DNA from: Candidatus Geohydrothermomicrobium daggyaiense
GTDB lineage: Bacteria; Actinomycetota; Geothermincolia; Fen-727; JACVIW01
Assembly (NCBI GenBank): GCA_015711695.1
Contig: MU158452.1
Coordinates: 1 to 13,463, forward strand
Direction: 5' to 3'
DNA length: 13,463 bases
Positions within the stretch are counted from its first letter, which is position 1. The number at the start of each line of letters is the position of its first letter. Both the position numbers and the translations under genes were made by a program. The notes under the pieces were generated by a model. It saw nothing but the letters and a program-made list of their open reading frames with translations. It was not told where the DNA came from and did not search any database. Positions 6,888-13,463 of the stretch are shown piece after piece.

Positions 6888-8666
6888 TTGAGTGCTAAAG
6901 ATAGAGTTATTGTGGGTCTTGCTACTTGTGGTATTGCGGCCGGTGGCGTCGAGGTCATGGAGGAAATAAAAAAGGAAATTAGGAATCGAAGTCTTGATGT
7001 CGAGGTCAATGAAACCGGCTGTATAGGATATTGCTTCGCGGAAGTGCTTGTCGAGATCGATAAAAAGGGCATGCCAAAAGTCATCTACGGTGAGGTCAAA
7101 CCTTCTGATGTGGCTGCGCTTGTGGAATCTCATCTCCTGAATGGAGAAATACTGAAGGACAAAGCGCTTCTTATTGAGGGGAGAAAGACTCCGGAAGCCG
7201 ATTTCCTCAAGAAGCAAAAACGTATAGTGCTTGCTCGCTGTGGTCTTATTAACCCGGAAAGTATTGATGATTACATTTCTACTGGCGGGTACGAGGCTTT
7301 GAAAAAGGTTTTGACCAGCATGACTCCAGAACAGGTGCGGGCAGAGGTTCTCGCTTCCGGATTGAGAGGGCGGGGTGGTGCTGGTTTTCCCACCGGTCAG
7401 AAATGGGATTTCTGCGCCAAGGCAGAGGGAAAGGATAAATACATTGTGTGCAACGCCGATGAAGGCGACCCCGGGGCTTTTATGGACAGGAGCGTTCTCG
7501 AAGGGGATCCTCACGCGGTTATAGAGGGAATGGTAATTGGGGGCTACGCAATTGGCGCAACCCATGGCTATATTTACTGCCGAGCTGAATACCCCCTTGC
7601 TGTTAGAAGACTGAGAAAAGCTATTGCTGATGCCACATCCAGGGGTTTTCTGGGTGAAAATATACTGGGGAGCGGATATTCTCTCGACATTGCGGTCAAA
7701 GAAGGTGCAGGTGCTTTCGTTTGTGGGGAAGAAACGGCGCTTATCGCCAGCATTGAGGGCAGGAGAGGAATGCCAAGACCCCGACCACCTTTTCCCGCCC
7801 AAAAGGGCATATGGGGAATGCCCACAAATATCAATAACGTGGAAACCTTTGCCAATGTTCCCTGGATTATCCGCAACGGTGCGAAGAAGTTCGCAAAAAT
7901 AGGCACATCGGGTAGCAAGGGCACCAAGGTTTTCTGCCTCACAGGAAAGGTGAGAAGAGGAGGGCTTGCTGAAGTTGAAATGGGGACGACACTGCGAGAG
8001 GTCATTTTCGGCGTTGGTGGGGGAATAAAGGAGGGACGAAAATTCAAGGCTGTTCAAATAGGCGGCCCTTCAGGCGGGTGCCTTCCTGAGTCTCTTCTCG
8101 ACACACCCGTTGACTATGATTCACTTCCCGCCGCTGGCGCGATTATGGGGTCCGGTGGCATGGTTGTTGTTGATGACACGACCTGTATGGTGGATCTTGC
8201 CAGGTACTTCTTGACCTTTACGCAGATGGAATCGTGTGGTAAGTGTGTCCCCTGCAGGCTTGGTACAAAAAGAATGCTCGAAATTCTGACGAGGATATGC
8301 AAGGGAGAAGGTAAACCAGACGATATAGACCTTCTAGGGAAACTGGCATTAGATATTAAAGAGGGTTCCCTTTGTCAGCTCGGGGGAACGGCGCCAAATC
8401 CGGTACTTACCACGCTTAGATATTTCAAGGATGAATATCTAGCTCACATTCTGGACAGGAGATGTCCTGCGGGACTGTGCGTTGACCTCGTCACATTCCA
8501 CATAGATGCGGAGAAATGCACTGGCTGTGGCGTCTGCATGAAAAATTGCCCGAGTGGCGCTATATCCGGTGAAAGGAAGAAACCGCACATAATTGATCAG
8601 GACAAATGTATAAAGTGCAGGGAATGCGTTAGGCGATGCCGATTCGACGCGGTGTACACTGTTTAG
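6888..8666 (+). CDS. NuoF/HydB-like NAD(P)H- and FMN-binding subunit with C-terminal ferredoxin domain
   Basis: The 592-residue protein has the HydB layout. The N-terminal thioredoxin-like domain has C14, C45 and C49. The NuoF core has the GLRGRGGAGFPTG nucleotide/FMN motif (about 158-170) and NADEGDPGAF. A [4Fe-4S] site is formed by C450, C453, C456 and C496 (ESCGKCVPC). The C-terminal domain carries two [4Fe-4S] clusters, at C544/C547/C550/C554 and C574/C577/C580/C584. Such subunits exchange electrons between NAD(P)H and iron-sulfur carriers, and in bifurcating enzymes also ferredoxin. The TTG start at 6888 follows a G-rich site (6874-6882); no in-frame ATG lies nearby. The N-terminal domain lacks the first of the four expected cysteines (V9 is there), a variation I believe occurs in relatives. 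fdhA starts 25 bases downstream. Confidence 0.92.
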   Translation: MSAKDRVIVGLATCGIAAGGVEVMEEIKKEIRNRSLDVEVNETGCIGYCFAEVLVEIDKKGMPKVIYGEVKPSDVAALVESHLLNGEILKDKALLIEGRKTPEADFLKKQKRIVLARCGLINPESIDDYISTGGYEALKKVLTSMTPEQVRAEVLASGLRGRGGAGFPTGQKWDFCAKAEGKDKYIVCNADEGDPGAFMDRSVLEGDPHAVIEGMVIGGYAIGATHGYIYCRAEYPLAVRRLRKAIADATSRGFLGENILGSGYSLDIAVKEGAGAFVCGEETALIASIEGRRGMPRPRPPFPAQKGIWGMPTNINNVETFANVPWIIRNGAKKFAKIGTSGSKGTKVFCLTGKVRRGGLAEVEMGTTLREVIFGVGGGIKEGRKFKAVQIGGPSGGCLPESLLDTPVDYDSLPAAGAIMGSGGMVVVDDTTCMVDLARYFLTFTQMESCGKCVPCRLGTKRMLEILTRICKGEGKPDDIDLLGKLALDIKEGSLCQLGGTAPNPVLTTLRYFKDEYLAHILDRRCPAGLCVDLVTFHIDAEKCTGCGVCMKNCPSGAISGERKKPHIIDQDKCIKCRECVRRCRFDAVYTV

Positions 8667-8675
8667 TTCTGACGT

Positions 8676-8682
8676 GGAGGAG
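8676..8682 (+). promoter_or_regulatory. ribosome binding site deciding the fdhA start
   Basis: GGAGGAG lies nine bases before ATG 8692 and overlaps the alternative GTG at 8674, which has no comparable site of its own. It supports 8692 as the start and shortens the product by six residues relative to the longest reading frame. Confidence 0.8.
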
Positions 8683-8691
8683 ATATGTCCT

Positions 8692-11400
8692 ATGTCCGGC
8701 GAGATTAAGCTGAAAATTGACGGAAAAGTATGTTTGGGTATAAAGGGTGAGACCATCTTAGAGGTAGCGCGCCGAAATGAAATATGGATTCCCACTCTCT
8801 GCTACGACGAAAGGCTTGAACCTTACGGCGCCTGTCGCCTTTGTCTTGTGGAAGTAAAGGGAGCAAGGGGATTTTTGCCTTCGTGTACTACTGAGATAAA
8901 TGATGGTATGGAGGTGCGGACCTCCACGAAAAGGATAGAATCGATAAGAAGAACTATCATAGAACTTCTTCTTTCTGACCATCCGGAGGACTGCATGACA
9001 TGTGAATCGGCAGGTTTATGCGTTCTCCAGGATCTCGCATACCGTTATGGAGTCAGGAAGAGTCCATATGCCGGAGAATCGCACAAGTACGAAATCCTTA
9101 ACGGAAATCCACTAATAGAGAGGGACCCAAACAAATGTGTTTTATGTGGAAGATGCGTCAGGATATGCGAGGATGTCGTTGGCGCAGGGGTTTACGGTTT
9201 TGTCAGGCGCGGTTTTGACGCAATAGTCAGCACTCCTTATGAACGATCACTGCTTGATTCACCATGCCTTTTCTGTGGACAGTGCGTGTCTGCGTGTCCC
9301 GTGGGCGCCCTGACATCAAAGATTTCAAAGGGAAAAGGACGGCTCTGGGACGTGAAAAAAACCAACACCATATGTCCTTACTGCGGTGTCGGGTGCACAA
9401 TAACCCTCTGGGTAAAAGAGAACCGTATCGTTAACGTAACCGCGCCTGTTGGCAAAGGAGTTAACAAAGGAAATCTGTGTGTGAAGGGCAGATTCGGTTA
9501 TCAGTTTGTTAATTCCCCTGATAGGCTTAAGAGTCCTCTAATAAGGCAGAAAGATGGTAGTTTCATGCGTGTCGGCTGGAAAACGGCCGTTTCATATGTG
9601 GCTGAGAATTTGTCTCGAATAAGAGATAAATACGGTCCTGATTCAATAGCGGGGCTTGCGAGCGCGAGATGCACGAATGAGGAGAACTATATTTTTCAAA
9701 AGTTCATGCGCGCGGCGATTGGCACAAACAACATTGATCACTGCGCACGACTGTGTCACAGCCCATCGGTTGCGGGTCTTGCTCAAACCTTTGGGTCTGG
9801 CGCGATGACAAACTCAATTGAGGATCTAGCACTTGCTGATGTGACTTTTATTATCGGGTCTAACACCACTGAAACTCATCCTGTGATAAGCATGGAATTG
9901 ATAAGAGCGGTAAACGCCGGTAAGAAAAAACTCATTGTCGCCGACCCGAGAAATATCATGATTTCAAAATTCGCAGAAATCGTCATGAACCACAAGCCCG
10001 GAACGGATGTTGCGCTCCTCAATGGAATGATGCACTGGATAATCAAGAAGAATCTCCATGACATGGATTTCATCAGGGAAAGAACCGAGGGTTTCGACGA
10101 GCTAAAAAGACACCTTCGCGATTATGCTCCAAAAAAAGTCGAGAAAATAACCGGCGTTCCTGAAGAAGACATAAAGAAGGCGGCGGAGATGTTCGCGACC
10201 GCGACAAGAGCGAACATAGTTTACTCCATGGGTATCACCCAACATACAACCGGAACAGAAAATGTCATGTCAATCTCTAACCTGGCGATGCTCACCGGTA
10301 ATATCGGGAAACCGGGCACAGGCGTGAATCCTCTTCGCGGTCAGAACAACGTACAGGGCGCTTGTGACATGGGAGCACTGCCTGACGTTTATTCGGGATA
10401 CCAGAAGGTTACCGACGACGCCGCTCGCAGAATGATGGAGGAGGCATGGGGGGTTGCGTTACCGGAGAAACCAGGGTTGAAGGTAACAGAGATGGTGGAC
10501 GCCGCGTTGCGCGGCGAGATCAGGGCGATATATGTTATGGGTGAAAACCCGCTCATCACTGATCCCGATCTCACTCATTCAAGAAAGGCGTTTAAGAATT
10601 TGGAGTTTCTCGTTGTTCAGGATATATTCATGACCGAAACAGCGGAATTCGCGGATGTTGTCCTGCCGAGCGCCAGCTTTGCTGAAAAAGATGGCACGTA
10701 CACGAATACGGAAAGAAGAGTACAGCGAATTCGTAAGGCTATCGAGCCTCCTGGCGAGGCAAGGCCTGACTGGGAGATAATCTGTGAAGTGTCCAGCTTA
10801 CTCGGGTACAGGATGGCATATTCGACCGTGTATGACATAACGCGGGAGGTCGCAAGATTAACTCCGAGTTATCGAGGTATCACACCGGATTCAATTGCGG
10901 GCGCCGCATGCGGAATTCAATGGCCGTGCACTGAAGAGGATCACCCGGGAACTCCAATTCTACACGTTGGCAAATTCTCAAGAGGTAAAGGGAAGTTCGT
11001 AGCCGTTGATTATAAACCGCCGGCTGAGGTGCCCACAAAGAGGTATCCACTTGTGTTGACTACGGGGAGAATACTCACGCATTATCACGCTGGTTCTATG
11101 ACGAGAAGATGTCCCCCACTTGAAGAGATTGCCCCAGAGGCTCTGGCTGAGATCCACGAGACTGACGCTGCCGCTTACGGCATATGCGATGGCGACATCG
11201 TGGAGATATCAACGAGAAGGGGCAGTATTGAGGTAAAAGCCAAAGTGACTGAAAGGGCAAATCCGGGGGTTATTTTCATTCCATTCCACTACGCTGAAGC
11301 GCCTGTGAACTTGCTTACGCCATCCGCGTTCGACCCTGTGTGTAAAATACCCGAATATAAAGTGAGTGCGGTAAAGGTAAAAAAGAAAAAGTATCGCTAG
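8692..11400 (+). CDS. fdhA: formate dehydrogenase catalytic subunit (cysteine form) with NuoG-like N-terminus
   Basis: The 902-residue molybdopterin (Mo or W bis-MGD) oxidoreductase interconverts formate and CO2. The NuoG-like N-terminus has a plant-type [2Fe-2S] (C37, C48, C51, C65), a His-ligated cluster (H97, C101, C104, C110) and two [4Fe-4S] sites (C149/C152/C155/C159 and C192/C195/C198/C202). The catalytic part begins with C228, C231, C235, C263 and the relay lysine K265. The active-site residue is C355 followed by H356 (RLCHSP), encoded by TGT at 9754-9756, so this is the cysteine rather than selenocysteine form. R549 in LRGQNNVQGACDMG matches the conserved formate dehydrogenase arginine. 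With the NuoE- and NuoF-like genes it should form a soluble NAD-linked complex, as no signal peptide is seen. Periplasmic and pure hydrogenase roles are unlikely. Confidence 0.93.
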   Translation: MSGEIKLKIDGKVCLGIKGETILEVARRNEIWIPTLCYDERLEPYGACRLCLVEVKGARGFLPSCTTEINDGMEVRTSTKRIESIRRTIIELLLSDHPEDCMTCESAGLCVLQDLAYRYGVRKSPYAGESHKYEILNGNPLIERDPNKCVLCGRCVRICEDVVGAGVYGFVRRGFDAIVSTPYERSLLDSPCLFCGQCVSACPVGALTSKISKGKGRLWDVKKTNTICPYCGVGCTITLWVKENRIVNVTAPVGKGVNKGNLCVKGRFGYQFVNSPDRLKSPLIRQKDGSFMRVGWKTAVSYVAENLSRIRDKYGPDSIAGLASARCTNEENYIFQKFMRAAIGTNNIDHCARLCHSPSVAGLAQTFGSGAMTNSIEDLALADVTFIIGSNTTETHPVISMELIRAVNAGKKKLIVADPRNIMISKFAEIVMNHKPGTDVALLNGMMHWIIKKNLHDMDFIRERTEGFDELKRHLRDYAPKKVEKITGVPEEDIKKAAEMFATATRANIVYSMGITQHTTGTENVMSISNLAMLTGNIGKPGTGVNPLRGQNNVQGACDMGALPDVYSGYQKVTDDAARRMMEEAWGVALPEKPGLKVTEMVDAALRGEIRAIYVMGENPLITDPDLTHSRKAFKNLEFLVVQDIFMTETAEFADVVLPSASFAEKDGTYTNTERRVQRIRKAIEPPGEARPDWEIICEVSSLLGYRMAYSTVYDITREVARLTPSYRGITPDSIAGAACGIQWPCTEEDHPGTPILHVGKFSRGKGKFVAVDYKPPAEVPTKRYPLVLTTGRILTHYHAGSMTRRCPPLEEIAPEALAEIHETDAAAYGICDGDIVEISTRRGSIEVKAKVTERANPGVIFIPFHYAEAPVNLLTPSAFDPVCKIPEYKVSAVKVKKKKYR

Positions 11401-11491
11401 CATAGTATACAAACTGCGATATAGTTAATCTCCCTGATAAACAGGGTATTTACGGCGACACCGAACTGGATGAAAGAAGTCCAAGAGAATC

Positions 11492-12214
11492 TTGAAAGAG
11501 ACTTACATCTCAAGAGAGTACAGGAGAGTAATTTCTCCCCGCGGGCTCAAATGCTATAGGGTTTGTATAGGAGAAAGTGACCTGTACATATGCACAAAAT
11601 CTGATTTGAGTAAGATTGCTTATAATTCCCTGAAAAAATACAGAAGTGAACTCGAAGATTATGTCAGAACTCACCCCGGATTTGTGAAGGCTTTCAGGCC
11701 ATTTCCTTCAACTGCTTTTGCCCCACCGATCGTGCGTGAGATGAGTGAAGCCGCTTCCCGCTTCGGCGTTGGACCGATGGCGTGCGTCGCTGGAGCTATA
11801 GCGGATTACGTTGGCAGAGACCTGTTAGATAAATCAAGTGAAGTAATTGTAGAAAACGGCGGGGATATTTTTTCAGCGGGCGGCGTTTGGAGAACTGTTC
11901 GCATATTCGCTGGCGCAAAAAATCCGATTTTCCATCTCATTGTTAGCGATACCGATAGTGGAATAGGGATCTGCACTTCAAGCGCGAGCATAGGTCCTTC
12001 AGTTTCCCTTGGCATCGCTGAGGCGGTTACGGTGGTCGCCAGCACAGCTACACTTGCTGATGCTGCCGCCACGTTTCTCGGGAATATGGTACATTCTTCA
12101 GTAGACATCGAGATGGCTCTTGAGAAATCGGCTGATTATCCCGAAATACGGGGGGTCGCTATTGTCGCCGGGGGAAGGATTGGTTTAAGAGGTGATATCC
12201 GGTTGCAAGCCTGA
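11492..12214 (+). CDS. UPF0280 family (ApbE-like) protein of unknown function
   Basis: The 240-residue protein matches the UPF0280 family, distantly related to ApbE, the FAD:protein FMN transferase. Seen: an N-terminal ISREYRRVISP segment, the FGVGPMACVAGAIADY motif (about 90-105), an ENGGDIF motif at 121-127 resembling the GGD region of ApbE, and the conserved ICTSS and ATLADAAATFLGN segments. It is shorter than ApbE enzymes and has no lipoprotein signal. I do not know its reaction; flavin attachment is only a guess from the fold family. The start is uncertain: TTG 11492 gives the family's expected N-terminus, but its ribosome site is weak. The ATG at 11470 is out of frame and soon meets a stop. 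It lies 91 bases after fdhA and ends at a terminator, so it is probably the last gene of the operon. Confidence 0.85.
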   Translation: MKETYISREYRRVISPRGLKCYRVCIGESDLYICTKSDLSKIAYNSLKKYRSELEDYVRTHPGFVKAFRPFPSTAFAPPIVREMSEAASRFGVGPMACVAGAIADYVGRDLLDKSSEVIVENGGDIFSAGGVWRTVRIFAGAKNPIFHLIVSDTDSGIGICTSSASIGPSVSLGIAEAVTVVASTATLADAAATFLGNMVHSSVDIEMALEKSADYPEIRGVAIVAGGRIGLRGDIRLQA

Positions 12215-12228
12215 ACGTTTCAGGTTTT
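12207..12228 (+). terminator. intrinsic terminator overlapping the UPF0280 stop codon
   Basis: CCTGAA (12210-12215) pairs with TTCAGG (12219-12224) around a three-base loop. The stem extends by a G-T pair and two A-T pairs into the TTTT at 12225-12228. The hairpin includes the TGA stop codon at 12212-12214. It has the form of a rho-independent terminator, though the T-run is short, and it probably ends the Wood-Ljungdahl transcript before lepB. Confidence 0.72.
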
Positions 12229-12397
12229 CAAACTCAGCCTTTTTGCTTGTTTAATCTGGCTTGTGGCGTGAGCGTCTGAACAGGATGCAAACGGGGAAAT
12301 ATGGAGAATACGCTATTATGCCACAGGTGGAATGTAAAATAGTTATGCTTGCTCTGGTTGAAATGTCTGGAGATTGGAAGTTTGATTTTTTGGTTCA

Positions 12398-13030
12398 ATG
12401 TTCTTTAGAATGAAGGGACAAAAACGCAGAAAAGTTGCTTATCCTCCTAACAGCGACTATTTTTTCACCGGGCGAATTCCTTCTTGGGGAAACGAAATGC
12501 CCCCACCCAGGAAAGAACTTCTCAGGGAGAAGTTAGGTTTACCTGGATGGGGGTTTTTGCTCCTCATACCCGTAATCGTCCTTCTATCACTCTATTTTCT
12601 TCTGGTTGTTGTGGGGAGGCCTCACGTCGTAAAAGGAAATTCAATGTTTCCTACATTGAAGGATGGTGACAGGATACTTGTTGTCAAATACCGTTTTGGA
12701 TCAACTCCTAACAGAGGCGACATAGTGACTTTTAGGGATGTCAGAGGGGATCCGGAGTTCCTTATAAAGAGAGTGATCGCAATTGGCGGTGACAAATTGA
12801 CATTTACAGACCAAAGGATTATCGTCAATGACAAGTATACTTATTTTAGTTCGAGCAGTCGGGTGAAGTCGAAATTTACCACGATTCTGCCTGATAATAC
12901 CGTCTTTGTCATGGGGGATAATGAAAGCCAGTCTTACGACAGCAGATTCTTTGGTCCTGTTCCGCTTGAGAACATTACCGGACATGCTATTCTTATATTT
13001 TGGCCTCCCGGGGATATCTCGACATTGTAG
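12398..13030 (+). CDS. lepB: signal peptidase I
   Basis: Type I signal peptidase cleaves signal peptides from exported proteins at the outer face of the cytoplasmic membrane. One membrane segment is visible at about residues 51-72 (WGFLLLIPVIVLLSLYF and on). The catalytic serine S82 is in GNSMFPTL and the general-base lysine K124 is in LIKRVIAIGGD. The family's MGDNESQSYDSRFFGPV box is at about 172-188. The short form with a single N-terminal anchor and small periplasmic domain is typical of many bacteria. The start is uncertain: ATG 12398, 12410 and 12497 are in frame and none has a strong ribosome site. Starting at 12497 would give a 177-residue protein beginning PPPRKELLREK, with ordinary topology. 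It lies past the terminator in its own 183-base-separated unit. Confidence 0.92.
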   Translation: MFFRMKGQKRRKVAYPPNSDYFFTGRIPSWGNEMPPPRKELLREKLGLPGWGFLLLIPVIVLLSLYFLLVVVGRPHVVKGNSMFPTLKDGDRILVVKYRFGSTPNRGDIVTFRDVRGDPEFLIKRVIAIGGDKLTFTDQRIIVNDKYTYFSSSSRVKSKFTTILPDNTVFVMGDNESQSYDSRFFGPVPLENITGHAILIFWPPGDISTL

Positions 13031-13080
13031 ATCTATTTGATACCCTTTTTGACCCCGCTATATTCGATGACCTGGATGCC

Positions 13081-13121
13081 GGAATTCTCATAACCTGGCG
13101 CATTCTATGCATGAGATTTCC
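13081..13121. repeat. inverted repeat in the lepB-ligA intergenic region
   Basis: An 11-base arm at 13081-13091 (GGAATTCTCAT) pairs with 13111-13121 (ATGAGATTTCC) with one mismatch, across a 19-base loop. No T-run follows, so it is not a classical terminator. It could be an RNA hairpin past lepB or a regulatory dyad before ligA. Nothing else in 13031-13274 is convincing; the A/T-rich stretch around 13151-13164 could hold a promoter, but I cannot pick a -35/-10 pair. Confidence 0.35.
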
Positions 13122-13274
13122 CAGAACGAGTTAATGCCGATCGCAGTTGTTAAAATATTATATTGCGCAGTTTCGCCATAATGCGTTAAAGAATGGTTTC
13201 CTGAATTCTGAATTAACAGTGAATATTTTTCAAAGTCTAGTTGTGTTCTGTGAAAACGAGGAGAGGACATAAAA

Positions 13275-13463
13275 ATGAGTGGTGGTTCTAAAGAGGAAGT
13301 TGAGGTCAAAAAAAGAATCGAGCAGCTGGTCAAAGAACTGAACTACCACATATACAGGTACTACACACTTGATGATCCGGTGATAAGCGACGCCGAATAC
13401 GATGAGCTATACAAGGAGCTTGTTCGCCTTGAGGAAGAGTACCCCAATCTTGTCCAGGCGGAC
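13275..13463 (+). CDS. ligA: NAD-dependent DNA ligase, N-terminal fragment
   Basis: Only the first 63 codons are present; the gene continues past the window. LigA seals nicks in DNA during replication and repair using NAD+. The visible part is the N-terminal Ia domain that binds the nicotinamide mononucleotide part of NAD+: a helical start (KKRIEQLVKELNYHIYRYY), then DDPVISDAEYDELYKEL and LEEEYPNL, all typical of bacterial ligases. The adenylation lysine lies downstream, outside the window. ATG 13275 is preceded by GAGGAGAGG (13258-13266) at good spacing. It follows lepB by 244 bases and is presumably transcribed separately from the Wood-Ljungdahl operon. Confidence 0.92.
   Translation, partial: MSGGSKEEVEVKKRIEQLVKELNYHIYRYYTLDDPVISDAEYDELYKELVRLEEEYPNLVQAD

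Noticed and set aside
6867..8057. A 396-codon open frame on the - strand opposite the NuoF-like gene
   Set aside because: It lies wholly against a gene with many intact family motifs, resembles no family I know, and has no clear start signal; its length follows from codon bias of the + strand gene.
8674..8691. GTG start six codons upstream for fdhA
   Set aside because: The ribosome site GGAGGAG overlaps this GTG and is correctly spaced for ATG 8692 instead.
6286..11400. Interpretation as an [FeFe] hydrogenase (HydABC) or complex I fragment
   Set aside because: The third gene has formate dehydrogenase active-site motifs (RLCHSP, LRGQNNVQG) and no H-cluster motif, and no membrane Nuo subunits follow.
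11432..11446. CCCTG/CAGGG hairpin with a five-base loop between fdhA and the UPF0280 gene
   Set aside because: Only five base pairs and no T-run follow, so it is not a convincing terminator and may be chance.
11470..11556. Short ORF from ATG 11470 before the UPF0280 gene
   Set aside because: It runs 28 codons in a different frame, overlaps the conserved UPF0280 N-terminus and lacks any recognisable feature.
1..13463. CRISPR arrays, tRNA or rRNA genes, insertion sequences, phage genes
   Set aside because: No regularly spaced repeats, no cloverleaf-like intergenic sequence and no transposase or integrase motifs were seen; the gaps are too short to hold most of these.

Overview
The window is from an anaerobic bacterium that uses the Wood-Ljungdahl (reductive acetyl-CoA) pathway. 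The evidence is a run of bacterial-type pathway genes: acetyl-CoA synthase, the large subunit of the corrinoid iron-sulfur protein (CFeSP), a MetV/MetF methylene-tetrahydrofolate reductase pair, the methyl-H4folate:CFeSP methyltransferase AcsE, and an NAD-linked formate dehydrogenase. The NAD-dependent DNA ligase and folate-type methyl carrier enzymes point to Bacteria rather than an archaeal methanogen. Base composition looks intermediate, and several genes start with GTG or TTG. I cannot fix the phylum by eye.

Layout, all on the + strand: the 3' end of acsB (1-260); acsC (314-1669); metV (1694-2365) overlapping metF (2352-3302); a folate-domain-less MetE-like protein resembling core methionine synthases (3329-4390) overlapping lipA (4377-5264); acsE (5316-6218); a NuoE/HydC-like subunit (6286-6828); a NuoF/HydB-like subunit (6888-8666); a formate dehydrogenase catalytic subunit with a NuoG-like N-terminus (8692-11400); a UPF0280/ApbE-like protein (11492-12214); an intrinsic terminator overlapping that gene's stop codon (about 12207-12228). 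After the terminator come signal peptidase I (12398-13030) and the start of ligA (13275 onward), which are housekeeping genes unrelated to the cluster. No gap exceeds 300 bases; the largest are 183 and 244 bases, on either side of lepB.

How it fits together (inference from families): formate dehydrogenase with its diaphorase-like partners interconverts CO2 and formate using NAD(H) and perhaps ferredoxin. MetV/MetF make methyl-H4folate. AcsE passes the methyl group to the CFeSP, of which AcsC is the large subunit. Acetyl-CoA synthase joins methyl, CO and CoA. The MetE-like protein probably takes some of the corrinoid-bound methyl for methionine. LipA makes the lipoyl group needed, for example, by the glycine cleavage system, which shares methylene-H4folate with this pathway. 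CO dehydrogenase (acsA), the CFeSP small subunit (acsD), formyl-H4folate synthetase (fhs) and FolD are not in the window and must lie elsewhere, probably partly upstream.

I see no CRISPR array, tRNA, rRNA, insertion sequence or phage element. Nothing here is clearly a wholly new system. The points most worth a second look are the predicted CFeSP-linked methionine synthase, the formate dehydrogenase architecture, lipA inside the operon, and the uncharacterised UPF0280 gene closing it.
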